Assembly: GCF_014356525.2 (NCBI RefSeq)
Contig: NC_052507.1
Span: 46,671,992-46,735,991, forward strand
Reading direction: 5' to 3'
DNA length: 64,000 nucleotides
Source: Nilaparvata lugens
Lineage: Eukaryota; Arthropoda; Insecta; Hemiptera; Delphacidae
In this document: piece after piece, positions 44,750 through 55,739 of the stretch
How the letters are laid out: every line of letters begins with the position of its first letter
How positions within the stretch are numbered: position 1 is the first letter of the stretch
Translations under genes and position numbers: made by a program
The notes under the pieces: generated by a model
The model's input: only the letters and a program-made list of their open reading frames with translations
The model's database searches: none
What the model was told of the DNA's origin: nothing

Positions 44750-47138
44750 CTGAGAATATCAGAAAAATAATGATATAAGCACGAGGGCTGAACTAACAGA
44801 GATCTTATTATATTTCGAGTCAGCTGACCTACTACATTCTGCCGACCTTATTAATTTTCGCAATTGACGTGATACGAGCTAGTTAAAAAAAGACAATTTT
44901 TTAATCATGATTTAAATGTAATACTTTATTCCTGTGTAAACTAAATATTTCAGCTTTTGGCAAATCGGAAGTCATTCATATCATCTCGTATTTCGATTGT
45001 GGAAGTATTTTATTTTTCGTTATTTGTGTTTTAAATTTATCAAGACATTTCGAATAATCAATTTCAACATATTGCCTTTTCAAAACCAAAACCCAACCTC
45101 CCTTAATCTATTTTACCTTTAAAACACAGTACATACACAAGTCAGTACTACTTTTATACAGAAGACAATTTCGAGAACTGGCAGATGTGCGAATTTCAAG
45201 GAGATTAAAATATTTCTGTGATTCAGGAAAAGCCTACCCACATACAAAACTCCACCAATAGTCCAATCAAATGGTCGTTTTTCAGCAAACAGCCCCGAAA
45301 GAATTTTTCTCGACGGTTCTATATGTATTTTGGGGCGCTGAATTCGAATCTGAAATTTGCTGACACGCCAGAGGGCGGCTTCACCCCCAAAACCCACCAA
45401 AATTTCGGACTTTCTTCAATTTTCCCATTCTATCTCGAGAACCTCGAGTTTCTCAAGAGAAATCATTCTGGACAAAATTAAGGAGAATAAAATGTCCAAT
45501 AAATGGAGTCGTCGCGCAGGATTCTACCATTTTTGGTTCCGGAGCTACGAATTTTCAAAAATGGGGTATTTTTTAAGGGGTTTTCAAAATTATGCAAACC
45601 TACCACTTCTACCCTATATAGCATGGATATTTTTCTAGTATAGATAAAAAACCACACATCACGTGAAAGAAAAATTCATTATGAACAGGATTCCTTAGGA
45701 ATTTTCGAATTTAGTAGTGGGGGGAGGGGGAATATACCCAAAAATAGAAAATCATGTCCTACAGCCAAAATACAAATTTTTCATTATAATACCTTTTCAA
45801 GGCCTTCCTAACAAAAAAAACATATTTCGGCTGAAATCATCTCACGCGGGTTATTTCCTATGAGAATCACCCGTTAGGAACATTTAATTTCAATATTTCC
45901 TAGTGGGGGGTACGACATAAGGATACGTCAAGGATCAAAACTTGAAATACTTATAACTTTCGACAGAATGATCAGATCACCTCGTATTCTTCTCAGGCGG
46001 TTTAAAATCATGTATCATAATAATTGAAATTTGATGAATAAATAAAAAAATCCACTTATAGTGAATTTTAGCCCCGATTTAATTAAATACACAGAAAAAT
46101 GGCCAATTTCTATATTCAAAACTGTATATCTCGGTAACCCGAAATGATAAAAAATGGTACTTGGTCTTGATTTGAAGAACAGAATCTCCTCTTTCATGTG
46201 AGGTAGATGAGTTCCTAAGGAATCCTGTTCATAATGAATTGTTCTTTCACGTGATGTGTGGTTTTTTATCTATGCTAGAGAAATATCCATGTTGTATAGG
46301 GTAGAAGTGGTAGGTTTGCATAATTTTGAAAACCCCTTAAAAAATACCCCTTTTTTGAAAATTCGTAGCTCCGGAACCAAAAATGGTAGAATCCTGCGAG
46401 ACGACTCCATTTATTGGACATTTTATTCTCCTTAATTTTGTCCAGAATGATTTTTCTTGAGAAACTCGAGGTTCACGAGATAGAATGGGAAAATTGAAAA
46501 AAGTCCGAAAATTTGAGGGTTTTTGGGGGTGAAGCCGCCCTCTGGCGTGTCAGCTAATTTCAGATTCGAATTCAGCGCCCCAAAATACATATAGAACCGT
46601 CGAGAAAAATTCTTTCGGGGCTGTTTGCTGAAAAACGACCATTTGACTGGACTACAACTCTATACAACTCCATAAAGAATAAATCCAAGTGTGAGAAGCT
46701 TTTCCTTTTTTAAAACACTATCATTTTTATCGAATGTGCTTTAAATAGTGATAAAGCTTTTGATTACTCAATTGACTCATAGAAAGTGAAAAATATAAAT
46801 AAAAATAATTCCACATATCTTGATATCAAGTTTTAGCCTAGATAAATTTCAGATTCAAATTTCAATCATCAACTTCTGAAGAGATTGAATTATTCCGAAG
46901 TTTTACCTTGCTAACTACACAATACTTTATTGGTGAAACTTTAGAGAACTGAGAATTTATGGGAAGACTCAGAAACACATCTTTAATGTGATATGAATGA
47001 CAATAACGAATCAGCATATCAATTATACTAATTTAACAAGTTATACATCACGTATTCAACTTGCAAAGGTAAAAGGGGACTTGGATTGGTACACGTATTA
47101 TCAGTTATAATGGAGAGAAATGAGAGTAGCCTACTTAC
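44750..47138 (-). other. RpL4: RpL4 intron 7
   Basis: 2.39-kb intron with consistent GT...AG ends. It holds the large inverted-repeat element at 45259-46654. No snoRNA boxes recognised in it; frames at 45119-45638 lie within the inverted repeat and are not genes. Confidence 0.8.
45259..46654. mobile_element. Large inverted-repeat (fold-back) element in RpL4 intron 7
   Basis: Left arm 45259-45702 and right arm 46211-46654 are reverse complements over about 444 bp with few mismatches (outer end GTCCAATCAAATGGTCG versus its complement; inner end AACAGGATTCCTTAGGAA). A ~510-bp non-coding spacer separates them. No transposase. The intron transcript could fold into a ~440-bp duplex. Confidence 0.88.
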
Positions 47139-47298
47139 GCCACGCTTCTCATTGGCTGCGATGTCACGCTGCAACTGCCTCTTCTGGGCGTCCAAGATTG
47201 CCTTCCTCTTGAGCACAGCGGCGAATGGGTTCAATTTCAACATGGCGCGAGTGTTGCGCAGAGGATTCAATTTCTTCACTCGTCTCACAACTCCCTTC
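47139..47298 (-). CDS. RpL4: RpL4 exon 7
   Basis: 160 nt: KGVVRRVKKLNPLRNTRAML, KLNPFAAVLKRKAILDAQK, QLQRDIAANEKRG. Acceptor TTATTAG, donor GTAAGT. Eukaryote-specific C-terminal extension of uL4. Confidence 0.95.
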
Positions 47299-47550
47299 CT
47301 AATAAGCCAAACAATACCACAATTACTTCAATTGTATTCACATAAATAACAATACCGTAGTAGATAGACTTATAACAGTTTAAAACACTTTAAAATAGAA
47401 AAATATTTTGAAATTGTATTATATTCGAAAACTTCCAACAAAGAGAAACCCAATAATTAATTTGGTAAGGGCAGTTGGAAAGTAGTAATATTAATACAGT
47501 GATCAGCATTGAATGATGACCAGCTGAGACTGTATTCTAATATAACTACA

Positions 47551-47615
47551 AGGACACCTTATACAAGCAAAATGTACCAGACTGAATAAATTCCGAACAC
47601 ACGAAGGTATGCTTC
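47551..47615 (-). pseudogene. Truncated H/ACA snoRNA relic (intron 6)
   Basis: Only the 3' part remains: CGGAATTTATTCAGTCTGGT then ACATTT. The expected CCAGA partner and the first hairpin are missing. Its 3' flank (AAGGACACCTTATAC) matches the flank of copy 3 (AAGGACACCTCATTATAC near 49447), so a segment larger than the snoRNA was duplicated. Confidence 0.7.
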
Positions 47616-47938
47616 TAATGACCTCAGAAGTGGCTACAATGAATAATTATTCCATCATATAAGTCAAGCTTAATCTAAAAGAGATAACTGTTCAAAATAA
47701 TTATTAATATCAACAACTATAATAAGAGCTAAGAAGATAGACATGTAATTTCCTTTTTGAGAAGCTTTTATTTTTCGTGGTCAACCATCGATCTGCTATT
47801 ATATGGATAAAACTTGACTAAAATTGATCTAGCCATCACGCAGTCAATTTGTTTTTATGAAGATTTTTTAATAATAGTGTTAGAGTTATAAGAAGCTTGA
47901 GTAGAGCAGTTTGTTAAAGTATCCATGTGTTAACTTAC

Positions 47939-48210
47939 TGTGGCGGTTTGACGACCTTCTTGATCTCGTCGGACTTGAGCAGACGCGACAGATCGCTGTT
48001 GGCCATCTTGGGGAAGGGCAGGTTGTAGCCCTTCTTGAGGGTGGAGGCCTTGCGCCAGGTGCCGTAGAGGGCGTCCAGCTTCTCGAACGCCGATTGGGTC
48101 CAGATGACGAATCTGCCCACGTGACCACCGGGAGCCAGCTTCAGCAGGTTCAGCTTCGTCACGTTAATCAGCTCCACGCCGGGGATGTTGCGGAATGCCT
48201 TTGTCAAACC
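47939..48210 (-). CDS. RpL4: RpL4 exon 6
   Basis: 272 nt: [79 protein letters not shown]. Ends with the first two bases of a Gln codon; donor GTAAGT. Confidence 0.98.
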
Positions 48211-48414
48211 CTAAAAACACAAATTAATCAATTTTAAACCCAAACCAAAAGAAAAATCAACTTAGAAGATTAATTAAATGAGTTCAATAAAATAAAAAAG
48301 GTACTTGATAACTCTTATTGTGTTTCAATAGTTTTAGTAGTCATATTGGAAAAAAGTTGGTATGTAAAGATCAACTCGTATAATATTAAATACTAGGTGA
48401 GGCCAAATGAACTC

Positions 48415-48560
48415 CTTGGTTCCAAGTTTGATGCCGCATCTACATGTTGGCCCAATGAAGGCCAATGTCGACCAGCGCCACGCCAGTGTGTAGATGGGTG
48501 GTTTGCCAGCGCTGGCATAGATGTGGACTATGTATTAGTTGGTGAGCATGATTGGTTGGT
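48415..48560. mobile_element. Possible MITE in RpL4 intron 5
   Basis: GC-richer patch with CGCATCTACATGTTGGCC, GGCCAATGTCGACCAGCGCC, CAGTGTGTAGATG and TGCCAGCGCTGGCA, so several nested palindromes. Contrasts with the AT-rich intron. Ends not defined. Confidence 0.35.
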
Positions 48561-49000
48561 TGTCACAGATTAAGAAAAGAGTGGTGGTGACGCAGAGAGC
48601 TCTATTTGGTTTTACAGTTGTCCTCACTGTTTTATGTCGCCCGAATAGATTATTATCCTAGCAAGTATAAATCAGGTTGCCGCCTACTCAATCATCTATT
48701 GAGTAATGATTACATCTACTATATAGTATGATTACATCTACTCAATAGAGATGTAACCCATCTATTTCCAAATTATTTTGATTTATTTATTCAAAGACAT
48801 ACAAAACACAATTCAACACATTTTAAAAAGTGCAACCGAGTCATGACAAAATCACATTGCAAAAAACCCACGATACTATCCCTACCTATTAAGAATGTTT
48901 TTGTGATAAACCTTGATGCTCTCATAACTATGACAACTTTAAATGACATTTTCCAAAATCATGGCCCAGCAATGAACGGAAATTTATAAGAAATCAGATA

Positions 49001-49133
49001 AAATGTACCAGACTGAATAAATTTCTCACTCATTGATCGAGTAAAGAAAGAATAGAAATCTGGATAGTTAATTTAGCGAAAACCTCAAAGTGCCTACCCT
49101 ATATTCAAGTGGCACTGGGTGTGGCTCGCAAAT
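49001..49133 (-). ncRNA. H/ACA snoRNA copy 4 (intron 5)
   Basis: Lower stem GCGAG/TTCGC, upper stem GTGCC/GGCAC, H box AAATTA, second hairpin CCAGA/TCTGG with inner ACTC/GAGT, then ACATTT at the 3' end (plus-strand AAATGT 49001-49006). Complete two-hairpin H/ACA layout. Confidence 0.87.
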
Positions 49134-49468
49134 AGTTCTATTTTTTTATTAGATTACTGAAATGAGTCTGTCCAGGTAACGCAAAAGATTATCAAAATAT
49201 AATTAGCACAGTGATAAACAAGACAACAACTTAATATTACTCAATAACTTACAACTTATCAAAAAATCTTTAAAACATTTTTGAAAAGGTGTAGTACTAG
49301 CTGCGTTGTGATGCATGATAACTAGAAACGCATGAGAAAACATAACTTCACAACGCAACTAGAAAACAAGTACAAAGGCAATATACTCGCATTAGCAGAA
49401 AAATGCATTCCGTATAGGAAATATTATTGCCACTTGAATTTATTCAAGGACACCTCATTATACGAGTG

Positions 49469-49604
49469 AAATGTACCAGACTGAATAAATTCCGTACTCA
49501 ATTGTTCAAGTAAGGAAGGAATAGAAATCTGGATCATTAATTTAGCGAAAACCTTAAAGTGCCTACCCTAAATTCAAGTAGCACTGGGTGTGGTCTCGCA
49601 AACC
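49469..49604 (-). ncRNA. H/ACA snoRNA copy 3 (intron 5)
   Basis: Lower stem GCGAGACC/GGTTTTCGC, upper stem GTGCTAC/GTAGGCAC, H box AAATTA, second hairpin CCAGA/TCTGG, ACA plus TTT. Compensatory differences from the other copies (GTGCC/GGCAC versus GTGCTAC/GTAGGCAC) support a selected structure. Confidence 0.87.
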
Positions 49605-52012
49605 AAACTATACAATACTGTAGATTATTGAAATGAGTAAAATTTTTAGTCATTGGCAAATTCATTATGATCTGAACTATTTGTATCAGAAATCGATGTG
49701 TATTCAATTCGCGATATTTCAAGATTAAAATTCAATTTATAAATCAATAATTTCATGGAAATGTCTGAATAAGGAATAATGAATGACCGGTTGCAGAATC
49801 GTTACGTAAAATCGAACACGGCTATGTGAGACATGGATTAAAATCACAAACATAAATGGTTGGTCATTGAACAGTCGTTTGTCGAAGCCCATTTAGCTAT
49901 ATTATCTCGAATTAGCATCACACACAAGTCATATTGCTCTATTTACTTTTTTCCGTACATGCTTCTATCCAACCAATGTCTTGGCTTCGGGGAAAGTTTT
50001 AATGGACATCACTGTGAACATACTTAAACGACCTCACATAAAATTGAATAACAACAAGGCGACTCGAGATTTCTCACCATATTTAGCGATTTGGAGGTTA
50101 TAAAAAACTTTTAAAGAGAAAAAACACGGAAAATTCCAACTTACCGCTTTGACAATAAATTATTCTGAAATTCGACATAAATTTCATCCAACATGAGTTG
50201 ATAATTTAATTAGAATTATATAACGATTCTATTATGGGGGAACAGAAGTTGGCTGAAGATTCGACTTATGCAATCTCTAGTGGACAAAAAAATATGAAAT
50301 ACACCTATCCTTGTTTACAATGGCAGAGATAGAACAATAGTGAATAAAACTAATTTTAATCACATAAAATGTGATTATTGAATGCGAGACTCTAATTTAA
50401 GAAAAATAAATACCTTTTATTAATTACCTTGAATTTAGTAAAAACCTTCTACTCATTTTGGTAATGTATTCAATATTGTTGAAAGGAAGGAGGTGAAAGG
50501 TTATAGGATAGTGATTAGACAAACGTTGTCTGCGTCGTCTGCATAATTTACTGTACAGATCAAAACAAAATGAATAATTTCATTCATATTCGTCTAATAT
50601 AGACGTGATCGTTCATGTTGTTTTATAATAATAAAATACCTACTGTGTACCCAATTTACATACTCTCTGATGGAATTAAAATAAGCTCCTCTTGTTTTGT
50701 GGGGTAAGTAATTATAAGTTTTATGAATCAGGTTTGATTTCATGTGAGATACATTACGGTATTCTTCTATAGAATTGCAGTTGCCTGTTAAATAGAAAGT
50801 GACAAATCCATACATGTTTTATGATTATTCAAATGAAATATTATAAATAATTCAATCCTAACATACAAGGTGTAGTATTAGTATATAGCTTATCAGGAAG
50901 ACAATAATTTCATGACCTGATCTTGGACCTACTGCTATGACATGTTACTGCTAGTTCATATTGCTTTAATATGGTATATCATCATTGTCATATATAGCTT
51001 AATTCATTCTAAGCTACATGTGGATCAATAAATACGGTCCAACGGAAACATTAAAACAAGATAACCTGTTTTAGGTTAGGATGTCTGAAACAATGTATGG
51101 TAATACATGATAGAACATCGTTCCAACATAGAAATTTATGTAATTCCATGTATAACCCTCCATAAAAAATCTTGGCAATATTGCTATGTCAATCGACAAG
51201 TATCTAAGTAATAAAAATAACAGAATTATTTACTCAATCCTTTCAACACTAAAGCCCAAAGAAGTCCACTTCATCCAGGAAACCAATGAATATTATGATT
51301 TATTAAATGCAGTATTATAATATTCTTTATTGCTACTAGTTTCACTTAATCTTCTTTGAAGTTCAAGGTATTTTTCATTTCCTTCCCAGTCGAATAATTT
51401 ATAAAATAAGTGCATTGCAAGTGAAGTATTTTTACGTTCAAATAATAGCCGCTCAGCCTTTGTTTCATATGACGATTACACATCTTAACCATGAGCGCGC
51501 TGTCGGCATTTCTCCTGTTCCCCTATATTGGTTGAGCACCTACAAGTATTGACAATAATATGAGTTGTGGGTAGCCAAAATACTCGTAGAAAATAAATAC
51601 TTATATTTACTTGTTAGTGGATACTTATTGTACTTATTAGTAAGCTATACTCGGTAAAGATAATTTACTAATATTATTTACTTATAAATAGTTTTTCGTA
51701 AACAACTTTCAAAAGACGCTATTATAAGCTCTAAAATGCATTTGGCGCTAGTAGATAGTGGATTTAACAGTACGAATTCGGGCCCTTAACTGACAGTTTT
51801 GAACAATTGAATACATTAATAAGATCCTTCTGACGACTGTGCAACAGAATCATGTGTCTAATCGGGCGTTGTTAGTTGTATGTGAGCTACAGTTTACTTT
51901 GACGTCTGTGCAATGAAAAATGGAGTTATGGCTTCGTAAATTAGTTAACTGCCTGTTTTCAACTTTATGTGACGACTCTGCAACCGGGCATACGAGAATT
52001 TGATTGATTGAA

Positions 52013-52090
52013 AGAATGCAATATCAGAAAATGGAATCATCAACGTCTCAGAAACACGGACCAATAGTTTTCATCATGTTATTGCATTCT
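52013..52090 (-). ncRNA. U18: U18 box C/D snoRNA copy 8 (intron 5)
   Basis: Best copy. Ten-base perfect terminal stem AGAATGCAAT/ATTGCATTCT; box C ATGATGA (52071-52077), guide ATTGGTCCGTGTTT, D' CTGA (52048-52051), C' TTGATGA (52037-52043), D CTGA (52024-52027). The guide pairs with 28S AAACACGGACCAA. The fifth base upstream of D' faces an A, matching the known 2'-O-methylated A guided by vertebrate U18. U18 is encoded in RPL4 introns in vertebrates. Confidence 0.95.
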
Positions 52091-52190
52091 GAAGAATTTC
52101 CAGATCGCGAGTTTGAATGCACACCATTAAACAAAATTTGAAATGATCATCTCACAAACGGTTATACTGATTATATTTTTATTTTTTCAG

Positions 52191-52270
52191 AGAATGCAAT
52201 ATCAGAAAGATGGAATCATCAACGTCTCAGTAACACGGACCAATATTTTTCATCATGGAAATGCATTTCT
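52191..52270 (-). ncRNA. U18: U18 box C/D snoRNA copy 7 (intron 5)
   Basis: Stem around AATGCA/TGCATT, box C ATGATGA, guide ATTGGTCCGTGTTA, D' CTGA, C' TTGATGA, D CTGA. All boxes canonical. Confidence 0.9.
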
Positions 52271-52420
52271 CTAAGTGAAACAAAATGAATGATCAAATGC
52301 TACAGAAAAGTGTATTTAAATAATTCATTTATGCAATTTGATAAGCAATAATTGAAGGTTAAATAATCTATGGAATAGAAATTATTCTTTCTGATAAAGG
52401 AATCATAAAAGTTCTAATTT

Positions 52421-52498
52421 AGAATGCACAATCAGAAAATAGAATCATCAACATCTCAGAAACACGGACCAACAATTTTCATCACTCAAGTGCATTCC
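52421..52498 (-). ncRNA. U18: U18 box C/D snoRNA copy 6 (intron 5)
   Basis: Stem GAATGCAC/GTGCATTC, box C GTGATGA, guide TTGGTCCGTGTTT, D' CTGA, C' TTGATGA, D CTGA. Looks functional. Confidence 0.92.
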
Positions 52499-52730
52499 TG
52501 AATCCCTGAACTTCAAAAACACTTTATGTTATATCTAATAGAATATGATTTTTCTTTTGTCAACGGAAGCGAGTATTATAAGAAGCATTCTAGCAACTAA
52601 TTCTAAAATAGATAAATGTGTAACAAATCAACAAAAACAGTTACTGATCAGGAATATTATCAGTATAAATTTCTACAAATTGTGAACTTGATGAGGAAAT
52701 CTTACTAAGGATCAAGGTACAGTTAAACTA

Positions 52731-52806
52731 AAATGCATTATCAGAAAATGGAATCATCAACATCTCAGAAACACGGACCAATTATTTTCATCATTCGAAT
52801 GCATTT
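52731..52806 (-). ncRNA. U18: U18 box C/D snoRNA copy 5 (intron 5)
   Basis: Nine-base perfect terminal stem AAATGCATT/AATGCATTT, box C ATGATGA, guide ATTGGTCCGTGTTT, D' CTGA, C' TTGATGA, D CTGA. Looks fully functional. Confidence 0.92.
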
Positions 52807-52938
52807 AAGGCAAATTTAAAATTTTACAATTCAGAATAAAAAATGACCACCGACATTAATGGTATTTAATAAAATGACGAAAGTATTTTTTCAATGTAAC
52901 AACTATTTATGAAGTGAAGGTAAATTTATAAACAAGAA

Positions 52939-53014
52939 AGAATGCAAAATCAGAAATTGGAATCATCAACATCTCAGTAACACGGACCAATGTTTTTCAT
53001 CATGTTAATGCAGC
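52939..53014 (-). ncRNA. U18: U18 box C/D snoRNA copy 4 (intron 5)
   Basis: ATGATGA, guide ATTGGTCCGTGTTA, CTGA, TTGATGA, CTGA. All boxes canonical; the terminal stem is short. Confidence 0.87.
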
Positions 53015-53173
53015 GAATATTACATAGTTTATAATGGTCTTATGAGATATAGTTGTAATAGGCTACACATATTTTCTTAACCCGGATTATCTCCTTTGTA
53101 TTATTAAAAGCCTGGCAAGTGATTTACTCTACATTAATGTATATAAACATGTAATTATTACAAGATTAACTAA

Positions 53174-53303
53174 AAATGTACCAGACGGAATAACTTTAAT
53201 ATTCATAAGAGAACATCAAAGGAATAAAATCTGGAAATTTTATGTAGCGAACACAAAAAGTGGCAGCTCAATAATAAAGTGACACAGAGTGCGGTTCGCA
53301 TGA
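53174..53303 (-). ncRNA. H/ACA snoRNA copy 2 (intron 5)
   Basis: Lower stem GCGAAC/GTTCGC, upper stem GTGTCA/TGCCAC, H box ACATAA, second hairpin CCAGA/TCTGG (one flanking G:C change), then ACA plus TTT. Located about 180 nt downstream of exon 5, ahead of the five U18 copies. Confidence 0.83.
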
Positions 53304-53480
53304 ATATAGAGTACTTGAACACTTCTTGCACTCATGATAGCTAAAATCCCAAAAGTATCATTGCTCCAGTTGCAAAATTCAACAATTTCAATGAGTATCA
53401 ATTTTTATAACATACTAGTTACTGGAGAATGTGTGAAGGATAGAGAATTCTATTAATAGAATATGACGTCATAGACATAC

Positions 53481-53579
53481 CTGATCACGGTTATAGATGA
53501 TCAATGGTCCTCTACGCTGGATGCGACGGCGGTTACGCATTTTACCCTTGCCAGCTCTGAATCGGCGGCTCTTGTATAC
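53481..53579 (-). CDS. RpL4: RpL4 exon 5
   Basis: 99 nt, 33 codons: [33 protein letters not shown]. Very basic rRNA-binding segment, strongly conserved. Phase 0 at both ends; donor GTATGT. Confidence 0.97.
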
Positions 53580-53789
53580 CTAAAAAAATCGATTAAAAAT
53601 ATTTTATTCATATTCTGTTCAATAACCTATTTAAAAGTGGTAGGTATTCCAGTAGAATTCTATAATCTCTATTCCTTATGAAGATTCGTTAAATTCAGAT
53701 CCAATTAGATACTTTCAAAGCTAACTGTATCTCTGAACTTCTTGAATTCAGAAAGGAGGATTCTTTTGTGTAATGACAATTTTAATTAC

Positions 53790-53914
53790 CTTCTGAATGT
53801 CATTCCAAGCCTTGATTCGGTGAAGGAAGATGGTGGCTTGCTTGGTTTTGTTGTATTCTTGGATCTTATCGCTGACAACCAAGGGAAGTTCTGGCACATC
53901 CTGAACCATGTGGC
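53790..53914 (-). CDS. RpL4: RpL4 exon 4
   Basis: 125 nt: [40 protein letters not shown]. Begins in phase 1 and ends in phase 0; donor GTAATT. Confidence 0.97.
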
Positions 53915-54207
53915 CTGTAACGGAAAATATAAAGAAAATCGATAAAAAATATGAAAGAACTCTTTTTGAAACACCATGATCGGGATAAAAATAAAGTTGA
54001 TCAATATGTTTATGATGCATTCCTTTGTAAACTTACAAGAGCATCGGACTTCAAATTCAATTTTTGGCGGATGGAAAACGATTTCTCTATGAGAACTGCA
54101 ATTATCAAACACAATCGAGTGGCTCTCAAAAGAGCAAGAACATGAGAATACAATTAGAGCTGAAATCACTCTTAGAACAAAATCTAATCGCACTAAGATG
54201 GCTTCAA

Positions 54208-54284
54208 ATAATGCACATCAGAAACTGGAATCATCAACATTTCAGTAATACGGACCAAAGCTTTGCATCATGTAAATGCATTTT
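54208..54284 (-). ncRNA. U18: U18 box C/D snoRNA copy 3 (intron 3)
   Basis: Stem AAATGCA/TGCATT, box C ATGATGC (last base changed), guide TTTGGTCCGTATTA (one mismatch to 28S besides the D'-adjacent base), D' CTGA, C' TTGATGA, D CTGA. Altered box C and guide suggest relaxed function. It lies about 290 nt upstream of the 3' splice site. Confidence 0.78.
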
Positions 54285-54412
54285 TGTTCATGTTGAAATT
54301 TGGAGAATCAAAGGAAATGACTAAGTACAATATTACGCCAAAATCAAAAATCTAATATATTTATCTAAACTTGATTGAATTAAAATATGCGTTGATGCTG
54401 TAAAATAGCATC

Positions 54413-54544
54413 ATATGTACCAGACTGAATAACTTCAATATTCATAAGAGAACAGGCAAAGGAATATAATCTGGAAGTTTGATGTAGCGAACACAAAAAG
54501 TGGCAACTCAATAAGCAAGTGACACAGAGTGCGGTCCGCAAATA
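54413..54544 (-). ncRNA. H/ACA snoRNA copy 1 (intron 3)
   Basis: First hairpin with lower stem GCGGACC.../GTTCGC, H box ACATCA, second hairpin with lower stem CCAGA/TCTGG, then ACA followed by three bases (TAT). Same family as 53174-53303. Would guide pseudouridylation; target not identified. Confidence 0.82.
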
Positions 54545-54673
54545 GACATGAAGTAGTATACACTTTTAAAGTAGATATTAATAATGTGTCAAAGAATATT
54601 TTATATTAAGAAAAATTACTATTCAACTTCAATCAAATAAATTTTTAAAAAATAAATAAAGTTCTAGACACTC

Positions 54674-54748
54674 AAATGCACTATCAGAAGAATGGATCAT
54701 CAACATCTCAGAAACACGGACCAATGATATCATCATTTAAAAGCATCT
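54674..54748 (-). ncRNA. U18: U18 box C/D snoRNA copy 2 (intron 3)
   Basis: ATGATGA, guide TTGGTCCGTGTTT before D' CTGA, TTGATGA, then CTGA and AGTGCATTTG. The guide is intact; the terminal stem is reduced to about ATGC/GCAT. Confidence 0.85.
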
Positions 54749-54868
54749 AATTGGCTAGTCAATATTGAGTATCTTGAAAATTTTGAGTCAAAGTGATTGA
54801 ATAACTAACAAGAAAGCATGAAATTAATAGTGTTCCCATATGTTACAGTTCCAATAGAATTTTTTCAG

Positions 54869-54943
54869 AGAAAGCATAATCAGAAAAATGGAATCATCAA
54901 CATCTCAGCAAAATGGACCAATAGTTTTCATCATTTAATATTC
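54869..54943 (-). ncRNA. U18: U18 box C/D snoRNA copy 1 (intron 3), degenerate
   Basis: Box C ATGATGA, D' CTGA, C' TTGATGA and D CTGA are all present, but the guide reads TTGGTCCATTTTG instead of TTGGTCCGTGTTT. Three mismatches fall next to the modification site, and the terminal stem is weak. Probably decaying. Confidence 0.75.
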
Positions 54944-55370
54944 TGTCAAATTGATCATCATTAGTCATCATTTAATTCTCTGTCAAAAGAATTACTAATA
55001 CGATTCATGTTGAAAAGGAAAAAAATTTTCCCAAATAATTTTATTGGAAAAATGAAGTTTACAAAGTATGATGAATTTAGATATAAAAATTTATTTCAAT
55101 CTTGTTTCCACAAACAGCAAGAATGAAGAACATTCCAATAAGATTGAAGATTTATTAGAAATTGCAGTTAGCCAACTTCTGGAATATTGCTGTAATAATA
55201 ATTCAATAAGAATCAATTTAAACTACAAAGATTATAATTTTTATCAAAGGAACTGCCAGAGATGTGTTCAACCAAAACTGGTTGTAATAAATAAATCGCA
55301 GAACGAATTTCTGAAAATAGCCCAAGACTTCTTTAGTAAGATTCAAATTACTGTTCAAACCATATTTTTA

Positions 55371-55739
<369 letters not shown>

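Larger units (their letters stand above)
48211..53480 (-). other. RpL4: RpL4 intron 5, snoRNA-rich
   Basis: 5.27-kb intron holding, in transcription order, H/ACA copy 2, five U18 copies, then H/ACA copies 3 and 4. Apart from these and a MITE-like palindrome near 48430-48560, the rest (especially 49610-52010) is AT-rich with no gene recognised. Confidence 0.8.

Noticed and set aside
44535..44753. Ala-rich hydrophobic plus-strand ORF that looks like a membrane protein
   Set aside because: Antisense shadow of the Lys/Ala-rich last exon of RpL4.
45218..45638. 87- and 93-residue ORFs in RpL4 intron 7
   Set aside because: Within the left arm of the inverted repeat; the matching arm does not keep the frame and no domain is seen.
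53742..54324. Plus-strand ORFs overlapping RpL4 exon 4 and a U18 copy
   Set aside because: Antisense to a conserved exon and a snoRNA; no motifs.
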